DNA of 26,422 nt from CAZDGK01 sp964505035 (GCA_964505035.1 CAZDGK010000015.1:1-26422), one strand, 5' to 3'. Shown: positions 1-7,565, counted from the first letter of the stretch. Program-made: numbers and translations. The notes: generated by a model from the letters alone, not told the origin.

Positions 1-1
1 A

Positions 2-46
2 GGCCTTGATTTGGCCGAGCTGCAGAAGGAGGCCGGGGTGGCGTAG
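2..46 (+). CDS. C-terminal end of an unknown gene (partial)
   Basis: Only the last 14 codons are inside the window. The open frame ends with a helical, acidic stretch (LDLAELQKEAGVA) and a TAG stop at 44-46. Too little is present to name the gene. The stop codon lies inside the terminator hairpin that follows, so the end of this gene and its terminator overlap. Confidence 0.4.
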   Translation, partial: GLDLAELQKEAGVA

Positions 47-60
47 CTGCCCCGGTTTTT
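33..60 (+). terminator. Rho-independent terminator of the upstream gene
   Basis: CCGGGG at 33-38 pairs with CCCCGG at 50-55 and is followed by five T residues (56-60). The last T is also the first base of the TACATT hexamer proposed as the -10 of the next gene. Confidence 0.6.
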
Positions 61-65
61 ACATT
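60..65 (+). promoter_or_regulatory. -10 element for the DUF3052 gene
   Basis: TACATT lies 10 nt before the ATG at 76. Transcription would start near 72, giving a leader of only a few bases. No clear Shine-Dalgarno is present. The hexamer is fused to the T-tract of the preceding terminator. Confidence 0.4.
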
Positions 66-75
66 AGATGGTACG

Positions 76-498
76 ATGAGGGTTATGGCAGGATATTCAG
101 CGACGGGACTTATCGACAAACTCGGATTGAGGCCGGGCATGCAGGCCGTGGTGATGCGCGCGCCGGGCGATTATGCCGAGGTGGTGGCCGAGATGGCCGG
201 GCGCACTGGCGGGGCGGTGCAGGGACGGCTGGGGGCGGACCGGGTGGACTTTATTCAATACTTTGCGACCAGCGAGCAGCAACTGCAGGCGGTGATGCGT
301 AATCTGGCGGCTCACTTGGTGCCCAATGGCATGGTGTGGGTGAGCTGGGCCAAGCGAACCAGCCCGCTGCATACGGGACTGGATGAGAATATGGTGCGGC
401 GGATCGGCCTAGCGGCAGGCTTGGTGGACGTGAAGGTGGCGGCTGTGACGGAGGATTGGTCGGGGCTAAAGTTTGTGTACCGGGTCGTGGACCGATGA
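76..498 (+). CDS. DUF3052 family protein
   Basis: 140 residues. The order of motifs matches DUF3052 proteins: an N-terminal AGYSATGLIDKLGLRPG segment, a middle DFIQYFATSEQQL segment, then WVSWAKRTS and a final GLVDVKVAAVTEDWSGLKFV segment. The function of the family is unknown; it is a small cytosolic alpha/beta protein that vaguely resembles the last half of a Rossmann methyltransferase fold. ATG codons at 76 and 85 are both possible starts; family members often begin MAGYS, which favours 85. The stop overlaps the ATG of the next gene (ATGA at 495-498), so the two are translationally coupled. Confidence 0.75.
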   Translation: MRVMAGYSATGLIDKLGLRPGMQAVVMRAPGDYAEVVAEMAGRTGGAVQGRLGADRVDFIQYFATSEQQLQAVMRNLAAHLVPNGMVWVSWAKRTSPLHTGLDENMVRRIGLAAGLVDVKVAAVTEDWSGLKFVYRVVDR

Positions 499-1499
499 AA
501 TTGCGGTACGAATCATTGCACAACCACACGACAGCGTCGGACGGGGCGCAGACGTATCTGGAGGTGCTGGCGACAGCTGAGAAGGTGGGGATCGGCGTGG
601 TGGCGTTTACCGACCACGACGCCTTGCCAAACGAGGCGGACCTGAAGACATTGGCGGAGTATCAGGGTCCGGTGAAGTGGCTGCTGGGCTGCGAGGTGAC
701 GAGTGGGCTGCCGCGCGAGCTGGGCGGGGGCGCGGCGAGCGGGATGTTTCATATCCTGGGGCTGTGGACTGACCCGCATAACGCGGCCTTGCTGGAGCAT
801 TGCCGGCGAGCTCAGGAAGCGCGCGCCGAGCGGTTGACGCAGATGGTGACGAATCTGACGGGGTTGGGTTTTAAGATTACGGCGGAGGACTGTCTGAAGG
901 CGTCGGGCGGGGAGAGTGTCGGGCGGCCACACATTGTCCGGGCTCTACTGGCGCATAGTGAAAACCTAGCGGTAATTGATGGCTTACGCCTGGAGATGGA
1001 GCAGGCGGCGATCGCGGATGCTGGGGTGGCGATGGACTACATGAACATGATGCAGCGCGATCCGGCTGACTATCCCTACCGGTTGTTTTTGAGCGAGGAC
1101 GCCTTTGTGCCGGGCGTGTACGTGGACTATCTGTACGTCATTGATATGGACGCGAGCGTGAAGCTGATCCGGGAGGCTGGCGGGGTGGCGATGCTGGCGC
1201 ATTGGCCGACGATTATGAAGAAGATTGATGCTGGGATGCTCGAGGGGTTTTTGCGGGACGGCCGGCTGGACGGAGTTGAGCTGCGGACGGGGTACTACGA
1301 CAGTCAGGTGCCGGGTACGGAGCGGACATTAGTAGCGATGGCTGAGCGGACGGGAGCGGCTACGACATTGGGCGTGGATGGGCATACGGCTGAGGCATTG
1401 ACCCGATTTGTGGCCGACCGGCCACTGGCCGAGCGAACGGTGGGGCAGACGGCCCGGTTGGCAGAGCGATTTGGCCGCAAGGAGCTGACAGCTGCCTGA
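495..1499 (+). CDS. PHP-domain phosphoesterase
   Basis: 334 residues from the ATG at 495. The first residues carry the PHP metal motif (SLHNHTTASDG, His9 and His11), followed by FTDHD, a GCEV strand and later GVELRTGYYD and GVDGHT segments, matching the COG0613 type of PHP hydrolase, which includes nucleoside 3',5'-bisphosphate phosphatases. The expected late His is in MLAHWP. Substrate cannot be fixed from sequence; a small-molecule or nucleotide phosphatase role is the usual inference. A longer frame opens at 456, but the start at 495 overlaps the preceding stop codon and begins right before the conserved motif. The promoter of the next gene lies inside the end of this one. Confidence 0.85.
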   Translation: MKLRYESLHNHTTASDGAQTYLEVLATAEKVGIGVVAFTDHDALPNEADLKTLAEYQGPVKWLLGCEVTSGLPRELGGGAASGMFHILGLWTDPHNAALLEHCRRAQEARAERLTQMVTNLTGLGFKITAEDCLKASGGESVGRPHIVRALLAHSENLAVIDGLRLEMEQAAIADAGVAMDYMNMMQRDPADYPYRLFLSEDAFVPGVYVDYLYVIDMDASVKLIREAGGVAMLAHWPTIMKKIDAGMLEGFLRDGRLDGVELRTGYYDSQVPGTERTLVAMAERTGAATTLGVDGHTAEALTRFVADRPLAERTVGQTARLAERFGRKELTAA

Positions 1500-1513
1500 A
1501 ATTGTGTTATAGT
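1485..1513 (+). promoter_or_regulatory. Extended -10 promoter for the 1554 membrane protein gene
   Basis: CTGACA (1485-1490), a 17-nt spacer ending in TGT, then TATAGT (1508-1513). Expected start near 1520, giving a leader of about 34 nt that holds the AAGGAAGGGGG Shine-Dalgarno region. Confidence 0.7.
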
Positions 1514-1553
1514 AGCGGCCGTATCTTCACACGACCCAAGGAAGGGGGAAGAT

Positions 1554-2156
1554 ATGGAACAGGTTCGCAAGCAGCAGGTCGAGAGCAATCCGCTGGCCTT
1601 GCTGTTTGGGGCTTACTTCATCTGGATGAGCTGGGGCATGGCCTTCAAGGTGCTGCCCGAAGTCACGCTGACCAGCGTGATCGTGGGCCTGGCCGTTCTC
1701 GGTCTGATGGTGCCGATCGTGAGGCTGCTGCAGCTGGTGAAACCACTGCGGCGGTCCATGTGGACCATCGCTCCCGAACTGGCTGAGGGCATTTCCCGGC
1801 AGTCCAGGGACCAGTCGCCTCCCCGGTGGGAGCAGTGGGCCTGGACGATCATCCTGGTGGTGCTGATCCCGCCGCTGTATGCCCTGCCGGTCTGGCAGGT
1901 GCGGCCTGGAGGGATCGGCTCCTGGTGGGGCCTGGCGTTCTGTGTGTTTGCGGCTGGCGTATTGTTTGTCGTAAGCGCCAAGCTGAGCTGGGTGGTGCTT
2001 GCGCCTCTCAGCCAGGCTGCCTTCATCGGTCTCGCTCACCTGTTGGGCGGACCGGTGGCCATGTCTGCCAGCTTCGTGACTGGCCTGGGCCTGGCGCTGT
2101 ATTGCCTCTGGGCCAGCGTTAGGGCTCTGCGCTCGTCGCCGGCTACGGCCGACTGA
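1554..2156 (+). CDS. Multi-pass membrane protein, function unknown
   Basis: 200 residues. About five or six hydrophobic segments can be seen: two in the N-terminal 65 residues (LALLFGAYFIWMSWGMAF and VIVGLAVLGLMVPIV), one near 100-120 (TIILVVLIPPLYALPVW), then several in the second half (WWGLAFCVFAAGVLFVV, VVLAPLSQAAFIGLAHLL and FVTGLGLALYCLW). A charged loop, rich in Arg and Gln, lies at about 75-95. No enzyme motif was recognised. The start is clear: a strong purine-rich Shine-Dalgarno (GAAGGGGGAAG) precedes the ATG. Codons are C-ending and less G-skewed than in neighbouring core genes. It has its own promoter and terminator. Confidence 0.75.
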   Translation: MEQVRKQQVESNPLALLFGAYFIWMSWGMAFKVLPEVTLTSVIVGLAVLGLMVPIVRLLQLVKPLRRSMWTIAPELAEGISRQSRDQSPPRWEQWAWTIILVVLIPPLYALPVWQVRPGGIGSWWGLAFCVFAAGVLFVVSAKLSWVVLAPLSQAAFIGLAHLLGGPVAMSASFVTGLGLALYCLWASVRALRSSPATAD

Positions 2157-2166
2157 AAACCGCTTG

Positions 2167-2202
2167 GCGGGTACAGGAACATTCTCCTGTGCCCGCTTTC
2201 TT
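2167..2202 (+). terminator. Rho-independent terminator after the 1554 gene
   Basis: A 12-bp stem with one G-U pair (GCGGGTACAGGA / TCCTGTGCCCGC) and a 5-nt loop, followed by TTTCTT. Confidence 0.8.
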
Positions 2203-2291
2203 GTTGGGCGAGCTGACCATGACACTGGGCTACAGATGTGCTACAAGGTAATGACGGCAGAGCGCCGGGTCGCTTCTGATGATTGGAAGTG

Positions 2292-2456
2292 ATGGATGTG
2301 GCAACTGGTTCGTGCCGATGGGTAACCTGCCCGGACTGTCTGGGTCACGGCTACCGGTCGAATCTGGGAGGTGTAACCACTTGCGGCACCTGCAACGGTA
2401 CCAGGACGGTGTGCACCAACCCGACGCACGTCAACAAGCGAGACCACGACCGATAG
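2292..2456 (+). CDS. 54-residue zinc-ribbon microprotein
   Basis: This frame is short but contains a convincing metal site: CPDCLGHGYRS near residues 13-23 and CGTCNGTRTVC at 31-41, that is Cys13, Cys16, Cys31 and Cys34 as two CxxC pairs, with extra Cys8 and Cys41. The CPDCxGxG / CxTCNGT pattern is that of DnaJ-type zinc fingers, and of other single zinc-ribbon microproteins. The tail is basic. The ATG at 2292 overlaps the stop of a 13-codon frame (2251-2292), giving TGATG, and that frame is preceded by CAAGG; TTG 2283 and GTG 2289 are alternative in-frame starts. A good terminator follows 7 nt after the stop, supporting a real gene. Partner and role are unknown; RNA or protein binding is an inference. 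Confidence 0.55.
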   Translation: MDVATGSCRWVTCPDCLGHGYRSNLGGVTTCGTCNGTRTVCTNPTHVNKRDHDR

Positions 2457-2462
2457 GGCGAG

Positions 2463-2495
2463 GCGGCTAGATCGTGACCGATCTGGCCGCTTTTC
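2463..2495 (+). terminator. Rho-independent terminator after the zinc-ribbon gene
   Basis: 12-bp stem (GCGGCTAGATCG / CGATCTGGCCGC, one G-U) with a TGAC loop and a TTTT tail. Confidence 0.85.
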
Positions 2496-2528
2496 GCATT
2501 ATGTTCGTGCTGGGGTAGGCGAAGGGCG

Positions 2529-2534
2529 TATAAT
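2529..2534 (+). promoter_or_regulatory. Consensus -10 of dnaG, leaderless position
   Basis: A perfect TATAAT ends 6 nt before the dnaG ATG, so transcription is expected to begin at or within a base or two of the start codon. There is no Shine-Dalgarno and no obvious -35. Confidence 0.75.
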
Positions 2535-2540
2535 ACAGGT

Positions 2541-4322
2541 ATGGATGAGGTGGCGGAGGTCAAAGCCCGGTTGGAGATCACGGAGGTGGTCGGGGCATAC
2601 GTGCCGCTGAAGCAGGCGGGGCGCAACCTCAAGGCGCCTTGCCCGTTCCATCAGGAGCGGACGGCGAGCTTTATGGTGTCGCCGGACAAGGGGATCTACC
2701 GGTGCTTTGGCTGTGGTGAGGGTGGCGATATCTTTAGCTTCGTGATGAAGATGGAGGGGCTAGAGTTCCGGGAGGCGCTGGAGAAGCTGGCGCGACAGGC
2801 TGGAGTGGAGCTGAGCACGCGCAAGGGCGAGGACGGCGCTGTGAAGCGGCTACGGGCGCGACTGCTGGATGCGCATGAGCTGGCGGTGAAGTATTACCAG
2901 GCCAGCTTGGTACAGAATGCAAAGGCGATCGAGTATGTGGTGAAGAAGCGTGGTCTCAACAAGGAAACGGTGGGGGCTTTCCAGATTGGCTACGCGCCGG
3001 ACTCGTGGGATGCGCTGAGCGGGTTCTTGGTGAAGAAGGGCTACACGACGGATGAGCTGGTGAAGGGTGGCCTGGCTGGGCAGAAGCAGGGACGGAGCAC
3101 GAGCTACGATTTGTTCCGGGGGCGGGTAATGTTTCCGATCTGTGACCGGGATGGCCGGGCGATTGGTTTTACGGGGCGGGTGCTGGATGATGGCGTGCCG
3201 AAATATTTGAACACGCCGCAGACGATATTGTTTGATAAAGGCCAGACGGTTTATGGCTTGCACCTGGCCAAAGAAGCGATCCGCACGAGCAATGAAGCGG
3301 TGCTGGTGGAGGGGCAGATGGATGTGGTGGCCAGCCATCAGGCGGGCGTGAAGCAGGTAGTGGCGGCGAGTGGGACCGCCCTGACTCTGGATCACCTGCG
3401 GGCCCTGAGCAAGCTGACCAAGAACATCAAGCTGGCGTTTGATGGCGACCGGGCGGGTTTGGCGGCGACAGAGCGGGCGATTGAGCTGGGGCAGAAGCTG
3501 GGGCTGACGCTGCGGATGATTGAGCTGCCGGAAGGGTTTAAGGACGCCGATGAGTTGACGCGCAAGGACCCGGGGGCGTGGCGGCAGGCGATTGCCGAGG
3601 CTAAGTACATCATTGACTATCTGTTTGACCGGTTTGAGCGGGACTATGACCTGACGAGCGCGGTGGGCAAGCGGGGGTATACGGACCGGCTGGCGGCTAA
3701 TTTGCGCCGGCTGGGTGACCCGGTGGAGCAGGACCATTATGTGAGGCGGTTGGCTGAGAAGGTGGGGACGAGCGAGGAGGCGGTGCGGGCCAAGCTGGCG
3801 CAGGTGCCAGATGAGACACCGGCGGGGATGGAGCGGCAGCTGCCACAGAAGGTGAAGACGATTGGGGCGGTGCGGGCGGTGGTGCCGGCTTCGGGCAAGC
3901 CAACGGCACGGCAGCAGCTGGAGGAGTCGGTGCTGGGGGTGGCGTTGGCCTACCCGCTGACACGCCTGAGCCTGGAGGATCTGCATGAGCGGGCATTTAG
4001 CACGCCAGCTCGGAGAGCCATATTCAGGGCCCTGCAGAGCCATAAGGATACGCCTGGCGAAGAGCTAGCCTTATCCTTGACAGACCTGAGCCAGGATATT
4101 AACATTCTTCTGTTAGTGGGCGAGAAGCAGTTTGCTGACCTCGCACCCGCAGACCGCAGTTTCGAAGCATTCGGACTGGTTAGAAGGCTGCAAACCCAAT
4201 CGAACGAGGAACTCAAACAGATATTGATTGAACAATTGCGCGAAGCCGAACATGGGGGCGACGTGCAGTTAGCGCATAGTTTGACTGAGAAGATTCAGGC
4301 TATTAACACCGAGGAGGTTTAA
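2541..4322 (+). CDS. dnaG: DNA primase
   Basis: 593 residues, the normal length of DnaG. It synthesises RNA primers for the replication fork. The N-terminal CHC2 zinc finger is intact (Cys34, His37, Cys55, Cys58, in CPFHQE and CFGCGEGGD). The catalytic core follows, with the Toprim acidic residues Glu257 (VLVEGQMD) and Asp301/Asp303 (AFDGDRAG). The C-terminal part (from about 450) is the helicase-interaction region and is poorly conserved, as usual. Its last 100 codons have a more balanced base composition than the strongly G-skewed core. The gene appears leaderless. It ends directly at the TTG start of the primary sigma factor, whose Shine-Dalgarno (GAGGAGG) is within the last dnaG codons, so the two form the classic dnaG-rpoD macromolecular synthesis pair. 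Confidence 0.97.
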   Translation: MDEVAEVKARLEITEVVGAYVPLKQAGRNLKAPCPFHQERTASFMVSPDKGIYRCFGCGEGGDIFSFVMKMEGLEFREALEKLARQAGVELSTRKGEDGAVKRLRARLLDAHELAVKYYQASLVQNAKAIEYVVKKRGLNKETVGAFQIGYAPDSWDALSGFLVKKGYTTDELVKGGLAGQKQGRSTSYDLFRGRVMFPICDRDGRAIGFTGRVLDDGVPKYLNTPQTILFDKGQTVYGLHLAKEAIRTSNEAVLVEGQMDVVASHQAGVKQVVAASGTALTLDHLRALSKLTKNIKLAFDGDRAGLAATERAIELGQKLGLTLRMIELPEGFKDADELTRKDPGAWRQAIAEAKYIIDYLFDRFERDYDLTSAVGKRGYTDRLAANLRRLGDPVEQDHYVRRLAEKVGTSEEAVRAKLAQVPDETPAGMERQLPQKVKTIGAVRAVVPASGKPTARQQLEESVLGVALAYPLTRLSLEDLHERAFSTPARRAIFRALQSHKDTPGEELALSLTDLSQDINILLLVGEKQFADLAPADRSFEAFGLVRRLQTQSNEELKQILIEQLREAEHGGDVQLAHSLTEKIQAINTEEV

Positions 4323-5432
4323 TTGGCAAAAAAGGCAGTAGATGAAGAGTCATTGGAGCGGACAGGCGGCTACTCACCAGAGGTGGAGCGGCTGATCGCC
4401 AAGGGCAAGGAGCAGGGCTACGTAACGCAGCAAGAAATTGCGAGCGTGTTGCCCGAGGCCGAGGAAAACCTAGAGGAGCTGGACGAGCTGTACGCGGGCC
4501 TGCTGGAGCAGGGTGTGGAGATCACCGACCAGAAGGACGCGCTCATCTGGGACAAGGACGACGAGGAAGTCGAAGCTGACACGGGTGAGGACTACATCAA
4601 GGATATCGCCGACGACAGCGTGCGGCTGTACCTGCGTGAGATCGGCAAGATTCCGTTGCTGACGAGCGAGCAGGAGATTGCCCTGGCCAAGCGGATCGAG
4701 GCGGGCGACAAGGCGGCCAAGGACGCCATGGCCGAGGCCAACATGCGGCTGGTGGTGAGTATCGCCAAGAAGTACATTGGCCGCGGCCTGGACCTGCTGG
4801 ATCTGATCCAGGAGGGCAACACGGGCCTGCTGCGGGCTGTGGAGAAGTTCGATTATTCGAAAGGATTTAAGTTTAGTACCTACGCGACCTGGTGGATTCG
4901 CCAGGCGATTACGCGGGCGATTGCCGACCAGGCGCGGACCATCCGCATCCCGGTGCACATGGTTGAGACTATCAACAAGCTGATTCGCACGCAGCGGCGG
5001 CTGGTGCAGGAACTGGGTCGTGAGCCGTTGCCCGAAGAGATCGCGGCTGAGATGGAGATGGATGTCGACAAGGTCAATCACATCCTGAAGATCAAGCAGG
5101 ACATCGTGAGCCTGGAAGCGCCGGTAGGTGAGGAAGAGGATTCGCAGCTGGGCGACTTCATTGCCGATGAGGACGCGCCCACGCCGATGGAGGCCGCGAC
5201 CAACCAGCTCCTGAAGGAGCATGTGGGTCAGGTATTGGCGCTGTTGACGCCGCGCGAGCAGAAGATCCTGCGCATGCGGTTTGGGCTAGAGGACGGCCGC
5301 AGCCACACCCTGGAAGAGGTGGGGCAGGAGTTTGGCGTGACGCGCGAGCGGATCCGCCAGATAGAGGCCAAGGCGCTGGCGAAGCTGCGCAAGCACCGCG
5401 AGAGCAAGAAGCTGAAGGATTACCTGCGGTAG
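4323..5432 (+). CDS. rpoD: Primary RNA polymerase sigma factor (sigma-70)
   Basis: 369 residues. Region 1.1-like segment at about 15-75, region 1.2 at 95-127, region 2 at 135-205 with the -10 recognition and melting residues in FSTYATWWIRQAITRAIADQ, region 3 at 210-255, and region 4 at 300-369 with the helix-turn-helix HTLEEVGQEFGVTRERIRQI for the -35. It directs RNA polymerase to housekeeping promoters. The start is TTG at 4323, immediately after the dnaG stop, with GAGGAGG 7 nt upstream. The protein resembles the primary sigma factors of CPR, Chloroflexi and Firmicutes rather than actinobacterial HrdB. A strong terminator follows. Confidence 0.97.
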   Translation: MAKKAVDEESLERTGGYSPEVERLIAKGKEQGYVTQQEIASVLPEAEENLEELDELYAGLLEQGVEITDQKDALIWDKDDEEVEADTGEDYIKDIADDSVRLYLREIGKIPLLTSEQEIALAKRIEAGDKAAKDAMAEANMRLVVSIAKKYIGRGLDLLDLIQEGNTGLLRAVEKFDYSKGFKFSTYATWWIRQAITRAIADQARTIRIPVHMVETINKLIRTQRRLVQELGREPLPEEIAAEMEMDVDKVNHILKIKQDIVSLEAPVGEEEDSQLGDFIADEDAPTPMEAATNQLLKEHVGQVLALLTPREQKILRMRFGLEDGRSHTLEEVGQEFGVTRERIRQIEAKALAKLRKHRESKKLKDYLR

Positions 5433-5447
5433 ATTCTGCCTCGAGTA

Positions 5448-5478
5448 CTAAAAGGGACCCACCTGGGTCTCTTTTTAG
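5448..5478 (+). terminator. Rho-independent terminator of dnaG-rpoD
   Basis: CTAAAAGGGACCC pairs with GGGTCTCTTTTTAG around a short ACCT loop; the descending arm supplies the T-tract (5472-5476). Confidence 0.88.
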
Positions 5479-5512
5479 TTTGGGGCGGGCAATGGCGAAG
5501 AAATGGCATGAA

Positions 5513-5541
5513 TTGATTAAAATGACTTCAGATGTTATTAT
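5513..5541 (+). promoter_or_regulatory. Promoter of the second sigma factor gene
   Basis: TTGATT (5513-5518), 17-nt spacer ending in TGT, then TATTAT (5536-5541). Start expected near 5548; the leader of about 45 nt contains GGAAGGGGG just before the GTG start. Confidence 0.75.
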
Positions 5542-5591
5542 AGGCTCTGCTTCATTGCCAACTCGAACACCAAACAGATGGAAGGGGGTGA

Positions 5592-6866
5592 GTGGTGAAG
5601 CAGCAGGTTGATACTATCCGACTGACAAGCATGCTGAGCCTGGTCGGCACGGATCTCGATGAATATATTGGGTTCGTGCGCTCCATCCCGCTGCTAAGCC
5701 GCGCGGAGGAGCTTGATCTAGCGACGCTGGTCCAGGAGGGTAGAGATGCGGCCGAAACAATGGACGCTACCGGCAAGGAGCCCCGGACACTGATCCGGGC
5801 GGTGACAGCTGGCCAACAGGCCAAGTGTCGGCTCATCTACCATAACCTGCGCTTTGCCCAATGGGCAGCGCTGGTGTCGATGAGCTCGTCTACGCCGTGG
5901 AGACCGATCCGCGAGCTGGAACCTGATGACGAAGAGGAAGCCCGGCAGTGGCGCAGTGGCCAGGTTTGGACGCTGCGTCGCTTTGCCCGAGACCGCTTGC
6001 CATTGGCGGACCGGATCCAGGAAGCTAATCTGGGCCTGATTGAGGCGGCTGACGCATTTCACGCGGCCGGCAAAGCCAAGTTCGTGTCCTATGCCGGCAA
6101 GGCGGTCATTCAGCGGATTGCTGAGGCTGTCGTGCTGGAGCGCTACCGACTGGGTACACCCCAGCAGGGGCGTGCCGGCGTTGGTCAAGCTATTGGCATG
6201 GCCAGAGCGCAGGCGGCACGGATGAAGCTGGAGCGACTGACTGGCTACGAGCCGTCGGCCAGGATGATCGCCTATGACACTGATATGGGCGAGCTAGCGG
6301 TCGAATACCGGCTCGAGGAGCTGACCTACTGCCCGCGAGGAAGTCTGGAGGAGCTATTCGATTCTCTGGACCTGGATGATCGCGAGACTGGCGAGCAGCT
6401 GCATCCTGGCGATCTGGTCTGGGAGCCCGGTGCTCCGGCGGGCTACGACTATGTAGTTGTAGCTGACCGCTGGGACCTGGTGGAAGCCGTGCTGGATACT
6501 CTGAGCGAGCGCGAGCGCGGCGTCATTAGACTGCGCTTCGGCCTAGCTGATGGCCGGGGCCGGTCGCTGGATGAAGTGGGTGCCGCCTACAGAATCAGCC
6601 GCGAGCGAGTACGCCAGATTGAAGGCAGTACCATGGGTAAGCTGCGCGATTACAGGCGCATGGAAAAGCTGGCCGATTTTGTGGCCGAAGAGCCGCTATG
6701 GCAATGGCACGGGACGCATCTTCGTGAGCCGGAGCGCAATCGGCGTCCGGCAATTACGGTGGCGACCCATCCGCATCTCTACAACCTGCGAGACCACCCG
6801 TGGCTGGCCGAACTGGCGAATCCTGCAAAGGAGCCAGAAGCCGAGCCAGAGGGTGATCTGGATTAA
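5592..6866 (+). CDS. Divergent sigma-70 family factor
   Basis: 424 residues. Region 1.2 (21-50, with SIPLLSRAEELDLA), a rudimentary 2.1 (73-95) and a good region 4 (302-355, SLDEVGAAYRISRERVRQI) place it in the sigma-70 family. Region 2 is abnormal. An acidic insert of about 38 residues (96-134) splits it. The 2.3/2.4 segment reads KFVSYAGKAVIQRIAEAV where the neighbouring RpoD has FSTYATWWIRQAITRAIADQ, so the paired Trp used in promoter melting are gone. Another insert (about 245-295) precedes region 4, and a Pro/Glu-rich tail of about 60 residues follows it. Region 4 looks closer to actinobacterial primary sigma factors than to RpoD here. It may read a different promoter class or act as a regulator; neither is shown. 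GTG at 5592 or 5595; the Shine-Dalgarno spacing favours 5595. Confidence 0.85.
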   Translation: MVKQQVDTIRLTSMLSLVGTDLDEYIGFVRSIPLLSRAEELDLATLVQEGRDAAETMDATGKEPRTLIRAVTAGQQAKCRLIYHNLRFAQWAALVSMSSSTPWRPIRELEPDDEEEARQWRSGQVWTLRRFARDRLPLADRIQEANLGLIEAADAFHAAGKAKFVSYAGKAVIQRIAEAVVLERYRLGTPQQGRAGVGQAIGMARAQAARMKLERLTGYEPSARMIAYDTDMGELAVEYRLEELTYCPRGSLEELFDSLDLDDRETGEQLHPGDLVWEPGAPAGYDYVVVADRWDLVEAVLDTLSERERGVIRLRFGLADGRGRSLDEVGAAYRISRERVRQIEGSTMGKLRDYRRMEKLADFVAEEPLWQWHGTHLREPERNRRPAITVATHPHLYNLRDHPWLAELANPAKEPEAEPEGDLD

Positions 6867-6868
6867 AG

Positions 6869-6906
6869 GCTGGTTCCTCGGCATACGAGGAGCCAGCTAT
6901 TTTTTG
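6869..6906. terminator. Shared terminator between the second sigma gene and the isochorismatase gene
   Basis: 12-bp stem GCTGGTTCCTCG / CGAGGAGCCAGC (one G-U) with a 5-nt GCATA loop, followed on the + strand by TATTTTTTG. It lies between convergent genes and overlaps the last codons of the minus-strand gene; on the minus strand the tail is only CTTTAAT, so + strand termination is stronger. Confidence 0.85.
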
Positions 6907-7529
6907 TAATGCTTGAGGAGGTTACTGGAGCTGAGCACGCGGGCGAACATCACGGGAAAGGTGTAAGTGAGCAAGTCTTTCTGGATGCGCTGGCGCTGGG
7001 GTAAGTCGGTGGTCTCGACTAGGTCGCTTAGCACAAGCATGTTATAGCCCCTGGTGAAGCCACCAATGACGGTGGCGAGAATGCAGCCGTCGGTAAAGAC
7101 GCCAGTGACGACGAGATAGCGGATACCGCGCTTCTCGAGGGTGGCGAGTAGCTTTGGATCGGTGAGGGTGTCATTGGTGGCTTTGGCGGTGACGATGTCG
7201 CCGGGCTCGGGCTGGACGCGGTAGAACTCCTCGGCAAAGCCAGTGCGGTCTGGAGTGTAATAGTAGGCCCGGTGGTCTTCGTAGAGCTCATTGATGTTGT
7301 GGGCCAGATACTCCTTTTGCCACGGGAGGGTGCGGCCAAAGATCACCGGCCCCTGGAAGGTCTGGCGAAACTGCGCGATGAAGGTCTCCAGGCGGGGGAC
7401 CATCTGGCGGACTTTGCTAAAATGGATGCCCCACTCGGGGATCTCTGATTGCTCGTGGGCGCACGAATTGATGACGTCGATGACGAGCAGAGCGGTATTG
7501 GTTGTGGTTAAGCCGGCAAACGGTTTCAT
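6897..7529 (-). CDS. Isochorismatase-like cysteine hydrolase
   Basis: 210 residues, the usual family size. The catalytic triad is visible: Asp18 (ALLVIDVIN), Lys116 (VTAKATND) and Cys149 in VTGVFTDGCILAT. The expected cis-peptide neighbourhood (VFTDGC) is present. The family includes nicotinamidases, N-carbamoyl hydrolases and isochorismatases; the substrate cannot be chosen from sequence, but nicotinamide or a related amide is a reasonable candidate in a reduced genome. The gene is transcribed divergently from the VIT transporter. A TGT-CATACT element ends 6 nt before the ATG, so the message is probably leaderless. Confidence 0.88.
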   Translation of the reverse strand: MKPFAGLTTTNTALLVIDVINSCAHEQSEIPEWGIHFSKVRQMVPRLETFIAQFRQTFQGPVIFGRTLPWQKEYLAHNINELYEDHRAYYYTPDRTGFAEEFYRVQPEPGDIVTAKATNDTLTDPKLLATLEKRGIRYLVVTGVFTDGCILATVIGGFTRGYNMLVLSDLVETTDLPQRQRIQKDLLTYTFPVMFARVLSSSNLLKHYKK

Positions 7530-7535
7530 GGTTCT

Positions 7536-7541
7536 AGTATG
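7536..7541 (-). promoter_or_regulatory. -10 of the isochorismatase-like gene, leaderless position
   Basis: On the minus strand TGT-CATACT ends 6 nt before the ATG at 7529. No Shine-Dalgarno is present. Confidence 0.5.
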
Positions 7542-7565
7542 ACATAGGCTTGAGGGCGGGTCTGG

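Noticed and set aside
1527..2225. Minus-strand frame of 232 codons
   Set aside because: Antisense to the 1554 membrane protein gene; the + frame has a promoter, Shine-Dalgarno, terminator and membrane segments.
2251..2470. The 63-codon + frame at 2279-2470 as the gene in this gap
   Set aside because: It lacks any recognisable motif. The overlapping frame at 2292-2456 has the zinc-ribbon Cys pattern and ends just before the terminator.
2850..4043. Minus-strand frame of 397 codons
   Set aside because: Antisense to dnaG; its product is rich in His, Arg, Leu and Gln without any domain, typical of a shadow frame.
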